Assembly: GCA_035514535.1 (NCBI GenBank) | Contig: DATKAZ010000077.1 | Span: forward strand, 1 to 9,203 | Direction of reading: 5' to 3' | Source: XN24 sp035514535 | GTDB lineage: Bacteria; Pseudomonadota; Gammaproteobacteria; Steroidobacterales; XN24 | Length of the DNA: 9,203 nt | In this document: positions 1-6,202 of the stretch, piece after piece | How positions within the stretch are numbered: position 1 is the first letter of the stretch | Layout: each line of letters opens with the position of its first letter | The notes under the pieces: generated by a model | Database searches by the model: none | Told to the model about the DNA's origin: nothing | The model's input: only the letters and a program-made list of their open reading frames with translations | Made by a program: the position numbers and the translations under genes

Positions 1-1
1 G

Positions 2-1177
2 CTGACGCTGGATGCCTCGAGCCCGGTACTCGCCGGCATCATCGCCATGGCGGGCCGCGGCATCCACCACCTGCCGCTGACGCGCGACGGCTGTGTCGTC
101 GGGATGGTGACGACGCGCGACCTGATGAGCCTGCAGACGCACCATCCGCTCTATTTGGCGGCCCAGCTGCAGGCGCAGGAAACCGTCGCAGGGCTCGTCG
201 AGACCTGTGGGCGGGTGCCGAAGCTGTTCGAGCTGATGCTGGCCTCCGGCCTGCGGGCCGAAGAGGTCCCCAAGGTCATGACGATGATCACCGACACGGT
301 GACGCGCCGGCTCATCGCGCTCGCGGAGCAGGAGCTCGGTTCGCCGCCGGCGGCCTTCGCCTGGCTGGCATTCGGCTCGCAGGCGCGGGAAGAACAGAGC
401 CTGCGTACGGACCAGGACAACGGCCTGGTGTACGCCAATGGTGCGCCGCCCGGCGCCGACGCCTATTTCAAGCAGCTGGCGAAGTTCGTCTGCGACGGAC
501 TGGATGCCTGCGGCTACCCCTACTGCCCCGGCGACATCATGGCCACCAACGATGCCTGGCGCCAACCGCTGTCGGGCTGGCTGAAGCATTTTTCCGGCTG
601 GGCCAGCGTCCCGGACCCGGAGGCCGTGCTGCGCGTCAGCATTTTCTTCGACATGCGCAGCATCCACGGCGATCGCGCCCTCGCGATGCGCATCGGCCAG
701 GCGCTCGGCGAGTGCGGCAGCGGCCGCGGCAAGGCGGTGTTCCTCTCCGCACTCGCGCGGCAGGCGATCAGCTACGACGTGCCGCTCGGCTTCTTCCGGC
801 GCTTCGTGCTGCAGAGCCAGGGCGAACACCGCGAGACGCTGGAGATCAAGGCCGCCGGCCTGATGCCGCTGACCGACCTGGTGCGCGTGCTCGCCCTGCG
901 GGGCGGCGTCACGGTGCCGGGCACGCAGGATCGGCTCACGCGGCTGGTCGAGGCGGGCAAGATGAGCCGCCGGGATGCCGACCGGCTCTCGGGCGCGCAC
1001 CGGCTGCTGGCGGGTCTGCGCGTGCGACTGCACGCCGAGCAGGTGCGCAAGGGCCAGGAACCCCACAACTACCTCGACGTCCGCGCCATCAGCCACGCGG
1101 AGCGCGCCGCCCTGAAGGACGCGTTTCTGGTGATCCGCGAGGCACAGAACGGACTTGCGCTGGACTTCCCGTCGTGA
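2..1177 (+). CDS. CBS-domain / DUF294 nucleotidyltransferase-like protein, C-terminal 391 residues (5' end outside window)
   Basis: The frame is open from base 2, so the ATG at 47 is internal and the gene starts before the window. Visible residues 1-45 are the end of a CBS domain (the stretch around GIHHLPLTRDG and GMVTTRDLMSL is typical of a second CBS motif). Residues about 60-200 match the DUF294 nucleotidyltransferase-like fold, with the signature FGSQAREEQ (124-132) followed by RTDQDNG (135-141), the GS...DxDN pattern of GlnD-like transferases. The rest, ending in a segment with PHNYLDVRAIS, fits the helical DUF294 C-terminal domain. Full-length members usually also carry an N-terminal cyclic-nucleotide-binding domain and a first CBS domain. 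The family is thought to be cytoplasmic and regulatory; its substrate is not established. In pseudomonads, from memory, it sits beside an ActP-like sodium:solute symporter and a DnaQ-like exonuclease, which fits the remnant directly downstream. Confidence 0.88.
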   Translation: MTLDASSPVLAGIIAMAGRGIHHLPLTRDGCVVGMVTTRDLMSLQTHHPLYLAAQLQAQETVAGLVETCGRVPKLFELMLASGLRAEEVPKVMTMITDTVTRRLIALAEQELGSPPAAFAWLAFGSQAREEQSLRTDQDNGLVYANGAPPGADAYFKQLAKFVCDGLDACGYPYCPGDIMATNDAWRQPLSGWLKHFSGWASVPDPEAVLRVSIFFDMRSIHGDRALAMRIGQALGECGSGRGKAVFLSALARQAISYDVPLGFFRRFVLQSQGEHRETLEIKAAGLMPLTDLVRVLALRGGVTVPGTQDRLTRLVEAGKMSRRDADRLSGAHRLLAGLRVRLHAEQVRKGQEPHNYLDVRAISHAERAALKDAFLVIREAQNGLALDFPS

Positions 1178-1290
1178 GTCTCGTGCAGCGGCTGCGCCTC
1201 GCCCTGGCGCGACGCAACTGTGACTACCCGCTGCAGAAGCAACTGCTGCACAGTGCGCTGCCGCCCGCGTCAAGTTGCGCGGCCTCAGGT
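1174..1290 (+). pseudogene. Truncated N-terminus of a probable DnaQ-like 3'-5' exonuclease gene
   Basis: A GTG at 1174 overlaps the TGA stop of the DUF294 gene (GTGA, 4-nt overlap), the usual arrangement of two co-translated genes. It opens a frame starting VSLVQRLRLALARR and continuing through YPLQKQLLHSALPPAS. Short basic or amphipathic leaders of this kind precede the catalytic domain in the DnaQ-type exonucleases that follow DUF294 genes in many proteobacteria. No exonuclease motif (DxE near the start) follows. After about 40 codons the sequence becomes palindromic repeat, then the antisense of a transporter gene. The frame happens to stay open to 1755, but that part is antisense and not credible as protein. 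The identification rests on position, overlap and leader character rather than a catalytic motif, so it is an inference. A small unrelated gene is the alternative. Confidence 0.45.
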
Positions 1291-1292
1291 AA

Positions 1293-1305
1293 GGGGACAC
1301 TCTTG
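1293..1305 (+). repeat. Extra direct half-site of the 46-bp palindrome
   Basis: GGGGACACTCTTG at 1293-1305 matches the outer arm of the palindrome, GGGGACACTCCTG at 1312-1324, in 12 of 13 bases, with a 19-nt offset. It therefore forms a direct repeat with the left arm and an inverted repeat with the right arm. It may be what remains of another repeat unit. Confidence 0.75.
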
Positions 1306-1307
1306 GC

Positions 1308-1353
1308 GGATGGGGACACTCCTGAAACCGCGGTTTCAGGAGTGTCCCCATCC
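1308..1353. repeat. Perfect 46-bp palindrome (REP-like)
   Basis: All 23 base pairs match around the centre 1330/1331, with arms reading GGATGGGGACACTCCTGAAA and CCG meeting CGG at the axis. There is no loop in the DNA palindrome. Its right end touches the stop codon of the leftward transporter gene (TGA read from 1356 to 1354). Transcribed from either side it would form a strong hairpin between convergent genes, so it could act as a bidirectional terminator or protect 3' ends. No T-tract follows on either side. The ends GGGGACA resemble those of the palindrome at 5100-5141. Dispersed palindromes with GGGGWCA ends in proteobacteria are, to my knowledge, often linked to REP-associated tyrosine transposases (RAYT); no transposase gene is in this window. 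Confidence 0.9.
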
Positions 1354-3189
1354 TCACAGCAGCTCGTAGCGAAGACCGAGGAGGATCGTCAGCGCCACCC
1401 ACATGATGAGCTGCAGCGGCAAGCCGACCCGGACGAAATCGCCGAAGCGATAGCCGCCGGCCGACAGCACCATGAGATTGGTCTGGTAGCCGATGGGCGT
1501 CAGGTAGCTCATGTTGGCGCCGAACAGCACGGCCAGCACGAACGGCTCCGGCGGCACGCCCAGCCGCTGGGCAATGAAAATGGCGATGGGTGTCCCGAGC
1601 ACCGCGGCCGCATTGTTGGTCACGATCTCGGTGAGGAGCGCCATCACCAGCATCAGTCCGCCGAGCGCCACGATCGTCGGCGCCGGCGCGGCGGCGACGA
1701 CGAACAGGTCCGCGATGTACTGGGTGCCCCCGGTCACGGTCAGCGCCTGGCCTAGCGCGAGACTCGTGACGATGACGATGATGAGGCGTCGATCGAGCGC
1801 ACCGAGCGCGCTGCGCCAGTTCAGGCAGTTGGTGGTGATCATCGCCAGCACGCCACACAGTGCGGCGGTGCCGATCGGCAGCAACCCGAGCGCCGCGACC
1901 AGCACGACGGCGACCACGATCGCTGCCGCTACCCACGCCTTCCGCGTGTAGGGCAGGTCGAGCGAGCCGTCCACGACCAGCACGTTGACGAGCAGCTTGA
2001 TCGCCTCGAGCGACCTGCCGGAGCCCTGCACGAGCACGATGTCGCCGGCCCGCAGGAAGGTCTCGCCGATGTCCGCCACCTCCGCGCCAGGGGACCGCGC
2101 CCGACGCACCGCCACCGGCAACAATCCGTGGTGCGCGAAAAACGGCACCGTCTTGAGCATCCGACGATGCAGGGGCGAACCGCGCGTCACCACGATCTCC
2201 GCAAGGCGCTGGTCCCCTGCCCCGGGGCGCTCGCCGGCACCGAGTGCGCGGTCCGGATCGTGCGCATCGTGGAGTGTGGCGTCGAGCCTGGTCTCGAATT
2301 TCTTGAGCCGGTCCGGCGTGTCGCGAACGTGCAGCCTGTCTCCGGGCCTGATCGTCACTGACGGCAGCCTGGCGACGAACAGGCCCGGGCCTCTCTCGAT
2401 GGCTCCGAGCCGCATCTTGCCGTCCGTGCGCGCAAGCAGTTGCGGCACGGTCTTGCCGACGCTGGCGCTGCCCTTGCCGATATGCAACACGGCCTCGAAC
2501 ACCCGCGGCGAAGTGTCCGGCAGCGGCGGCGAGCGCGGCGGAATCAGGCGCGGCGCTATAAGCCACAGGTAGACGATCCCCAGTAGAGCGCCCGCGACCG
2601 CGATGCCCGTGAAGTGGAACATCCCCATCGGGGCCATGCCCATTCCGGAAGACACCTGCACGACCAGCAGGTTAGTCGACGTGCCGATCGTCGTGCACAT
2701 GCCGCCGATGATGGTCGCGTAGCCGACCGGCATCAGGACCGCAGAGGCCGGCCGGCCGGTGTGCAGCGAGACGCTCACCAGGATCGGCAACAACATCGCC
2801 ACGACGGGCGTGTTGTTGAGAAACATGCTCAGCGTCGCGGCCAGCACCAGCGCCATAAGCAGGGCGAGCATGGGACTCTTCAGCCAGACCCTCGCGAGGC
2901 GATCGGCCACCGGCTGCAGGGCGCCGGTGGCCTCCAGCCCGCGCGTACAGATCAGCAGTGCCATGATGGTGATCAGCGCGGAATTACCGAATCCCGCCAG
3001 GAACCCACTCGTCGTCAGTGTCTGTCCGCTCGGCGAGACGTACGGAAAGACCTCGAAGCCTACGATCAGCACGCCGAGGACCACGAGCGCGGAAGTCTCC
3101 AGCGGGATGCGGTCGCGACTGAACAGGAACAGCGCCGCGACCGCCAGCAGCATGATGGCGATGCCGTGCGAATCCGGCGACGGGGGCAT
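1354..3189 (-). CDS. SLC13-family permease with two TrkA-C (RCK_C) domains, downstream copy
   Basis: This is an inner-membrane transporter of the divalent anion / SLC13 type, 611 aa. Hydrophobic membrane segments lie in residues 9-210 and 415-605. The two inverted-repeat substrate/sodium motifs are present: LNNTPVVAMLLPI (124-136) with TIGTSTNLLV (167-176), and VTNNAAAVLGTPIA (523-536) with PIGYQTNLMV (565-574). Between the halves, about 226-309 and 326-408, are two soluble RCK_C-type domains. The start is the ATG at 3189, whose A is shared with the upstream stop (TGATG, 1-nt overlap). It has no clear ribosome site, so translation is probably coupled to the upstream copy. The frame also runs open to 3693, but that extension overlaps the upstream gene in another frame and is not protein-like. 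The protein aligns without gaps to its neighbour. The substrate cannot be told from sequence: sulfate, dicarboxylates and other oxyanions are known in the family. Confidence 0.9.
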   Translation of the reverse strand: MPPSPDSHGIAIMLLAVAALFLFSRDRIPLETSALVVLGVLIVGFEVFPYVSPSGQTLTTSGFLAGFGNSALITIMALLICTRGLEATGALQPVADRLARVWLKSPMLALLMALVLAATLSMFLNNTPVVAMLLPILVSVSLHTGRPASAVLMPVGYATIIGGMCTTIGTSTNLLVVQVSSGMGMAPMGMFHFTGIAVAGALLGIVYLWLIAPRLIPPRSPPLPDTSPRVFEAVLHIGKGSASVGKTVPQLLARTDGKMRLGAIERGPGLFVARLPSVTIRPGDRLHVRDTPDRLKKFETRLDATLHDAHDPDRALGAGERPGAGDQRLAEIVVTRGSPLHRRMLKTVPFFAHHGLLPVAVRRARSPGAEVADIGETFLRAGDIVLVQGSGRSLEAIKLLVNVLVVDGSLDLPYTRKAWVAAAIVVAVVLVAALGLLPIGTAALCGVLAMITTNCLNWRSALGALDRRLIIVIVTSLALGQALTVTGGTQYIADLFVVAAAPAPTIVALGGLMLVMALLTEIVTNNAAAVLGTPIAIFIAQRLGVPPEPFVLAVLFGANMSYLTPIGYQTNLMVLSAGGYRFGDFVRVGLPLQLIMWVALTILLGLRYELL

Positions 3190-5024
3190 CAGATCAGCTC
3201 GTAGCGCCAGGCCAGCAGGAACGACAGCGACCACCACATGATCTGTTGCAGCGGCAGGCCGACGCGGAAGAAATCCGTGAACCGATAGCCGCCGGCCGAC
3301 AGCACCATGAGGTTTGTCTGGTAGCCGATCGGAGTCAGGTAGCTCATGTTCGCGCCGAACAGTACGGCCAGCACGAACGGCTCCGCCGGGACGCCGAGGT
3401 TCTGCGCGACGAACATGGCGATGGGTGTCCCGAGCACCGCGGCCGCATTGTTGGTCACGACCTCCGTCAGCAGCGCGATGACTATCAACAGGCCGGCGAG
3501 CGCGACGAAGGTCGGCCAGGGTTCGGCGATCATGACGAACAATGCGGCGACGTACTCCATGCCGCCCGTGACCGTCAGCGCCCGGCCGAGCGCCAGGCTG
3601 GTCACGATCACGATGATCAGGCGCCGGTCCAGCGCGCCGAGCGCGGCCCGCCAGGGCAGGCACTCGGTCGTCACCATGGCGAGCACGCCGCACAGGGCTG
3701 CGACGCTGATAGGTAATACGCCGAACGCCGCGGTGGCCACGACCGCGACCATGATCGCGCCCGCCAGCGGCGCCTTGCTGGTGTGCGGAATATCGAGCGA
3801 GCCGTCGACGACGAGGACGTTGCCGAGGTGCTTGATGGCATCCAGCGAGGCGGCGGAGCCCTGCACGAGCACGATATCGCCCGCGCGCAGGAACACCTCG
3901 CCGATATCCGTGACTTCGGCGTCCGGCGACCGCGGCCTCTGTACGGCGACCGGCAGCAGGCCGTGATGGGCGAAGAACGGCACGGTCTTGAGCGTGCGGC
4001 GATGGAGGGGCGAGCCGCGCGTCACCACGATTTCCGCGAGCCGCTGGTCCCTGGCCTTCGGCGCCTCGTCAGCCGCCAGGGCATGCGTGGGATCGAGCGC
4101 ATCGTAGAGCGTAGCCCCGAGCTGGCCCTCGAAGCGCTTCAGCCGTTCAGGGGTATCGCGCACGTGGAGGCGATCGCCTGCGCGGATCGTGACCGACGGC
4201 AGCTTCGCGACGAACAGGCCGGGGCCGCGCTCAATCGCGCCGAGCCGCATCGCGCCCTCGGTCCGCGCAATCAGCTCCGGAATCGTGCAGCCAACGGTGG
4301 CGGTGTTCGTGCCGATGTGCAGCACCGCCTCGAACACCCGTGGCGAGGTGTCCTGCATCGGCGGTGTGCGATCCGGCACGAGTCGCGGCGCGACGAGCCA
4401 CAGGTAGAGAATCGCCAGCGTCGCGGCGGTCACTCCGATGCCCGTGAAATGGAACATCCCCATCGGGGCCATGCCCATTTCCGACGACACCTGCACCACG
4501 AGCAGATTGGTGGACGTGCCGATGGTCGTGCACATGCCGCCGACGATCGTCGCATAGCCTACCGGCATCAGCACGGACGATGCCGGCGTGCCGGTGCGCA
4601 GGCCGACGCTGATCAGGATGGGCAGCAGCATCGCCACGACGGGCGTATTGTTGAGGAACATGCTGAGCCCCGCCGCCAGCACGAGCGCGGCCAGCATGGC
4701 GGTCTTCGGGCTGCTCAACCAGAGGCGCGCGAGCCGGTCGGCCACCGGTTGCAGCGCGCCCGTGACCTCCAGGCCGCGCGTGCACATCAACAGTCCCATG
4801 ATCGTGATCAGTGCGGAGTTGCCGAAACCCGCGAGGAAGCCTGCCGTCGTCAGCGACGCGCCCCGTGCCGAGACGAACGGGAACAGCTCGAAGCCGACGA
4901 TCAGGATGCCCAGCACCACCAGCGCGGACGTCTCCATGGGAATGCGATCGCGGCTGAACAGAAACAGCGCCACGACGGCAAGCAGCATGACGGCGATGCC
5001 ATGGGGTTCCGGCGGCGGCGGCAT
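3189..5024 (-). CDS. SLC13-family permease with two TrkA-C (RCK_C) domains, upstream copy
   Basis: First gene of a two-gene leftward operon, 611 aa, the same architecture as its downstream neighbour. Membrane half one is about 9-210, with LNNTPVVAMLLPI at 124-136 and TIGTSTNLLV at 167-176. Two RCK_C domains follow at about 226-309 and 326-408. Membrane half two is about 415-605, with VTNNAAAVLGTPIA at 523-536 and PIGYQTNLMV at 565-574. There is no RCK_N-type nucleotide-binding GxGxxG motif. The ATG at 5024 is preceded by a weak GAGG 4 nt away and gives an N-terminus (MPPPPEPHGI) matching MPPSPDSHGI of the other copy, which supports this start. Differences from the copy cluster in loops (about 101-110), at the RCK borders (about 239-257 and 296-326) and near 411-440, while transport motifs are identical. 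The two proteins may be subunits of one hetero-oligomer or paralogues with different regulation; the sequence does not decide. The substrate is unknown. Confidence 0.9.
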   Translation of the reverse strand: MPPPPEPHGIAVMLLAVVALFLFSRDRIPMETSALVVLGILIVGFELFPFVSARGASLTTAGFLAGFGNSALITIMGLLMCTRGLEVTGALQPVADRLARLWLSSPKTAMLAALVLAAGLSMFLNNTPVVAMLLPILISVGLRTGTPASSVLMPVGYATIVGGMCTTIGTSTNLLVVQVSSEMGMAPMGMFHFTGIGVTAATLAILYLWLVAPRLVPDRTPPMQDTSPRVFEAVLHIGTNTATVGCTIPELIARTEGAMRLGAIERGPGLFVAKLPSVTIRAGDRLHVRDTPERLKRFEGQLGATLYDALDPTHALAADEAPKARDQRLAEIVVTRGSPLHRRTLKTVPFFAHHGLLPVAVQRPRSPDAEVTDIGEVFLRAGDIVLVQGSAASLDAIKHLGNVLVVDGSLDIPHTSKAPLAGAIMVAVVATAAFGVLPISVAALCGVLAMVTTECLPWRAALGALDRRLIIVIVTSLALGRALTVTGGMEYVAALFVMIAEPWPTFVALAGLLIVIALLTEVVTNNAAAVLGTPIAMFVAQNLGVPAEPFVLAVLFGANMSYLTPIGYQTNLMVLSAGGYRFTDFFRVGLPLQQIMWWSLSFLLAWRYELI

Positions 5025-5066
5025 TGGGCCTCGGCAGTCGTCGGGCGGCTCGCCCGGGGCGGGTCA

Positions 5067-5096
5067 CTTCTAGCACGCCCGGACGGCGGCCAGCAA
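5067..5096 (-). promoter_or_regulatory. Weak candidate promoter for the transporter pair
   Basis: Reading leftward, TTGCTG (5096-5091) and TAGAAG (5072-5067) are separated by 18 nt and lie 43 nt or more upstream of the ATG at 5024. They match the sigma-70 consensus only partly (at least 3 of 6 and 4 of 6). A 6-bp stem with a 3-nt loop (5042-5056) would lie in the leader. In GC-rich DNA this is weak evidence. The transporters may instead be transcribed by read-through from the oxidoreductase operon. Confidence 0.2.
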
Positions 5097-5099
5097 ATT

Positions 5100-5141
5100 G
5101 GGGTCAGAGACGCATTTCGTACGAAGTGCGTCTCTGACCCC
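5100..5141. repeat. 42-bp near-perfect palindrome (REP-like)
   Basis: The arms GGGGTCAGAGACGCA and its complement meet around TTCGTACGAA, with the centre at 5120/5121. Twenty of 21 pairs match; the exception is T5115 against G5126, which would still pair as U-G (or as a C-A mismatch on the other strand) in RNA. It ends 5 nt from the stop codon of korB (TGA read 5149 to 5147) and lies about 75 bp upstream of the transporter start. It could fold as a 3' hairpin on the kor mRNA. The outer GGGGTCA resembles GGGGACA of the palindrome at 1308-1353 but the inner sequence differs, so they are related types rather than copies. Confidence 0.88.
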
Positions 5142-5146
5142 GATAT

Positions 5147-6202
5147 TCAGCGATACCGCGCCAGGGTCTTCTCGAGCGTCGCCGCGCCGGGACACAGCAC
5201 GTCGAACGGCAGCGCCGCCAGCGGCTCGGCGACCGTCTTGTTCAGGCCGTGCATGTCCTCGCGCCCGGTCTCCACGTACAGCAACCCGGTCAGCCATTCG
5301 CCCGCCTGGATGCGCTCGTGGATCCTCACGAACGCCGCATCCCGATTCGTCGGATCGTAGGCGCCCTCGACCTTGCGCAGGGCGATCTGGCTGCCGTCGT
5401 GCAGCTCGACCTCCATCACGTCGCCCTGCTCGTATCCCGCCCGGATCTCCTCGGCCGGCGGGACGAAGTCCGTGTGCACCGCCGGATGGTAGAACTGGCG
5501 GCTGAAGGCATAGCTCTTGGTCGAGTCCTCGTGATCGTTGAATGTCACGCAGGGCGACAGCACGTCGATCAGCGCAAACCCCTCGTGCGACAGCCCGGCC
5601 TTGATCAGCGGCACCAGCTGCGCCTTGTCGCCGGAGAAGCTGCGCGCCACGAAGGTCGCCCCCGCGGCCAGCGCCGTGAGGACCGGGTCGATCGGCGGCT
5701 GCATGTTGATCTCGCCCTTCTTGGCCTTGCTGCCGATGTCCGCCGAGGCGGAGAACTGGCCCTTGGTCAGGCCGTACACGCCGTTGTTCTCGATGATGTA
5801 GAGCATGCGCACATTGCGGCGCATCGCGTGGCAGAACTGGCCGAGGCCGATGGACAGCGAATCGCCGTCGCCGGACACGCCGAGATACCGGAGCTGGCGG
5901 TTCGCCGCGGCGGCGCCGGTCGCGACGGAGGGCATCCTGCCGTGCACGGTATTGATGCCGTGCGCCTGGCTGACGAAATACGCCGGGGTCTTCGACGAGC
6001 AGCCGATGCCGGAGAGCTTTACCATCCGGTGTGGCGGCAGGCCCAGTTCCCAGCACGCCTGCACGATCGCGGCGGTGATGGAATCGTGACCGCAGCCCGC
6101 GCACAGCGTGGACAGGGCGCCCTCGTAGTCGCGCCGGCTGAGGCCCAGCGCATTGCGCCGCAGCCCGGCGTGCTCGACCTTCGGCTTGGTGATGTAGGTC
6201 AT
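5147..6202 (-). CDS. korB: 2-oxoacid (probably 2-oxoglutarate):acceptor oxidoreductase, beta subunit
   Basis: Cytoplasmic subunit of 351 aa that binds thiamine diphosphate and a [4Fe-4S] cluster, and catalyses CoA-dependent oxidative decarboxylation of a 2-oxoacid together with KorA. The TPP site is seen as GDGDSLSIGL (111-120) and NNGVYGLTKGQ (139-149). The expected cluster ligands are present as CAGC (34 and 37), GIGCSS (C68) and SPCVTF (C218). The length is normal for the long proteobacterial form. The start is the ATG at 6202, which overlaps the korA stop (ATGA, 4 nt) and has AAGGGAG 7 nt upstream; a longer open frame to 6316 lies inside korA and is not family-like. KorB-like rather than PorB-like features, and the alpha partner, favour 2-oxoglutarate as substrate, but pyruvate or another 2-oxoacid cannot be excluded. 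Confidence 0.92.
   Translation of the reverse strand: MTYITKPKVEHAGLRRNALGLSRRDYEGALSTLCAGCGHDSITAAIVQACWELGLPPHRMVKLSGIGCSSKTPAYFVSQAHGINTVHGRMPSVATGAAAANRQLRYLGVSGDGDSLSIGLGQFCHAMRRNVRMLYIIENNGVYGLTKGQFSASADIGSKAKKGEINMQPPIDPVLTALAAGATFVARSFSGDKAQLVPLIKAGLSHEGFALIDVLSPCVTFNDHEDSTKSYAFSRQFYHPAVHTDFVPPAEEIRAGYEQGDVMEVELHDGSQIALRKVEGAYDPTNRDAAFVRIHERIQAGEWLTGLLYVETGREDMHGLNKTVAEPLAALPFDVLCPGAATLEKTLARYR

Larger units (their letters stand above)
1354..5024 (-). repeat. Tandem gene duplication, two units with 1835-bp period
   Basis: The two transporter genes are the same length (1836 nt each) and overlap by 1 nt, so equivalent codons lie exactly 1835 bp apart. The proteins align end to end without insertions or deletions, with about 485 of 611 identical residues by hand count. 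DNA identity is patchy; one perfect stretch of 46 bp is at 1580-1625 and 3415-3460, over the second TNN motif. The divergence indicates an old duplication that has kept both copies intact. Confidence 0.85.

Noticed and set aside
1291..1353. CRISPR-like repeat or tandem repeat array
   Set aside because: Only two direct half-sites with an inverted partner are present; there are no regularly spaced repeats or spacers.
1291..1755. Continuation of the exonuclease-remnant frame to 1755, giving a 193-aa protein
   Set aside because: Everything after about 1290 is palindrome and antisense of the transporter; the open frame is accidental.
3190..3693. N-terminal extension of the downstream transporter (start at 3693, 779 aa)
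   Set aside because: The extension overlaps the upstream transporter in another frame and is Arg/Gly/Asp-rich without membrane segments. The ATG at 3189 gives an N-terminus matching the paralogue.
5100..5141. Rho-independent terminator
   Set aside because: The hairpin is strong, but no T-run follows in either direction, so a classical intrinsic terminator is not supported; 3'-end protection or a REP role is equally possible.
3783..5360. 525-codon open frame on the + strand opposite the upstream transporter
   Set aside because: Antisense to a clear SLC13 gene; low-complexity Arg/His/Gln composition, and it runs through the palindrome into the antisense of korB.
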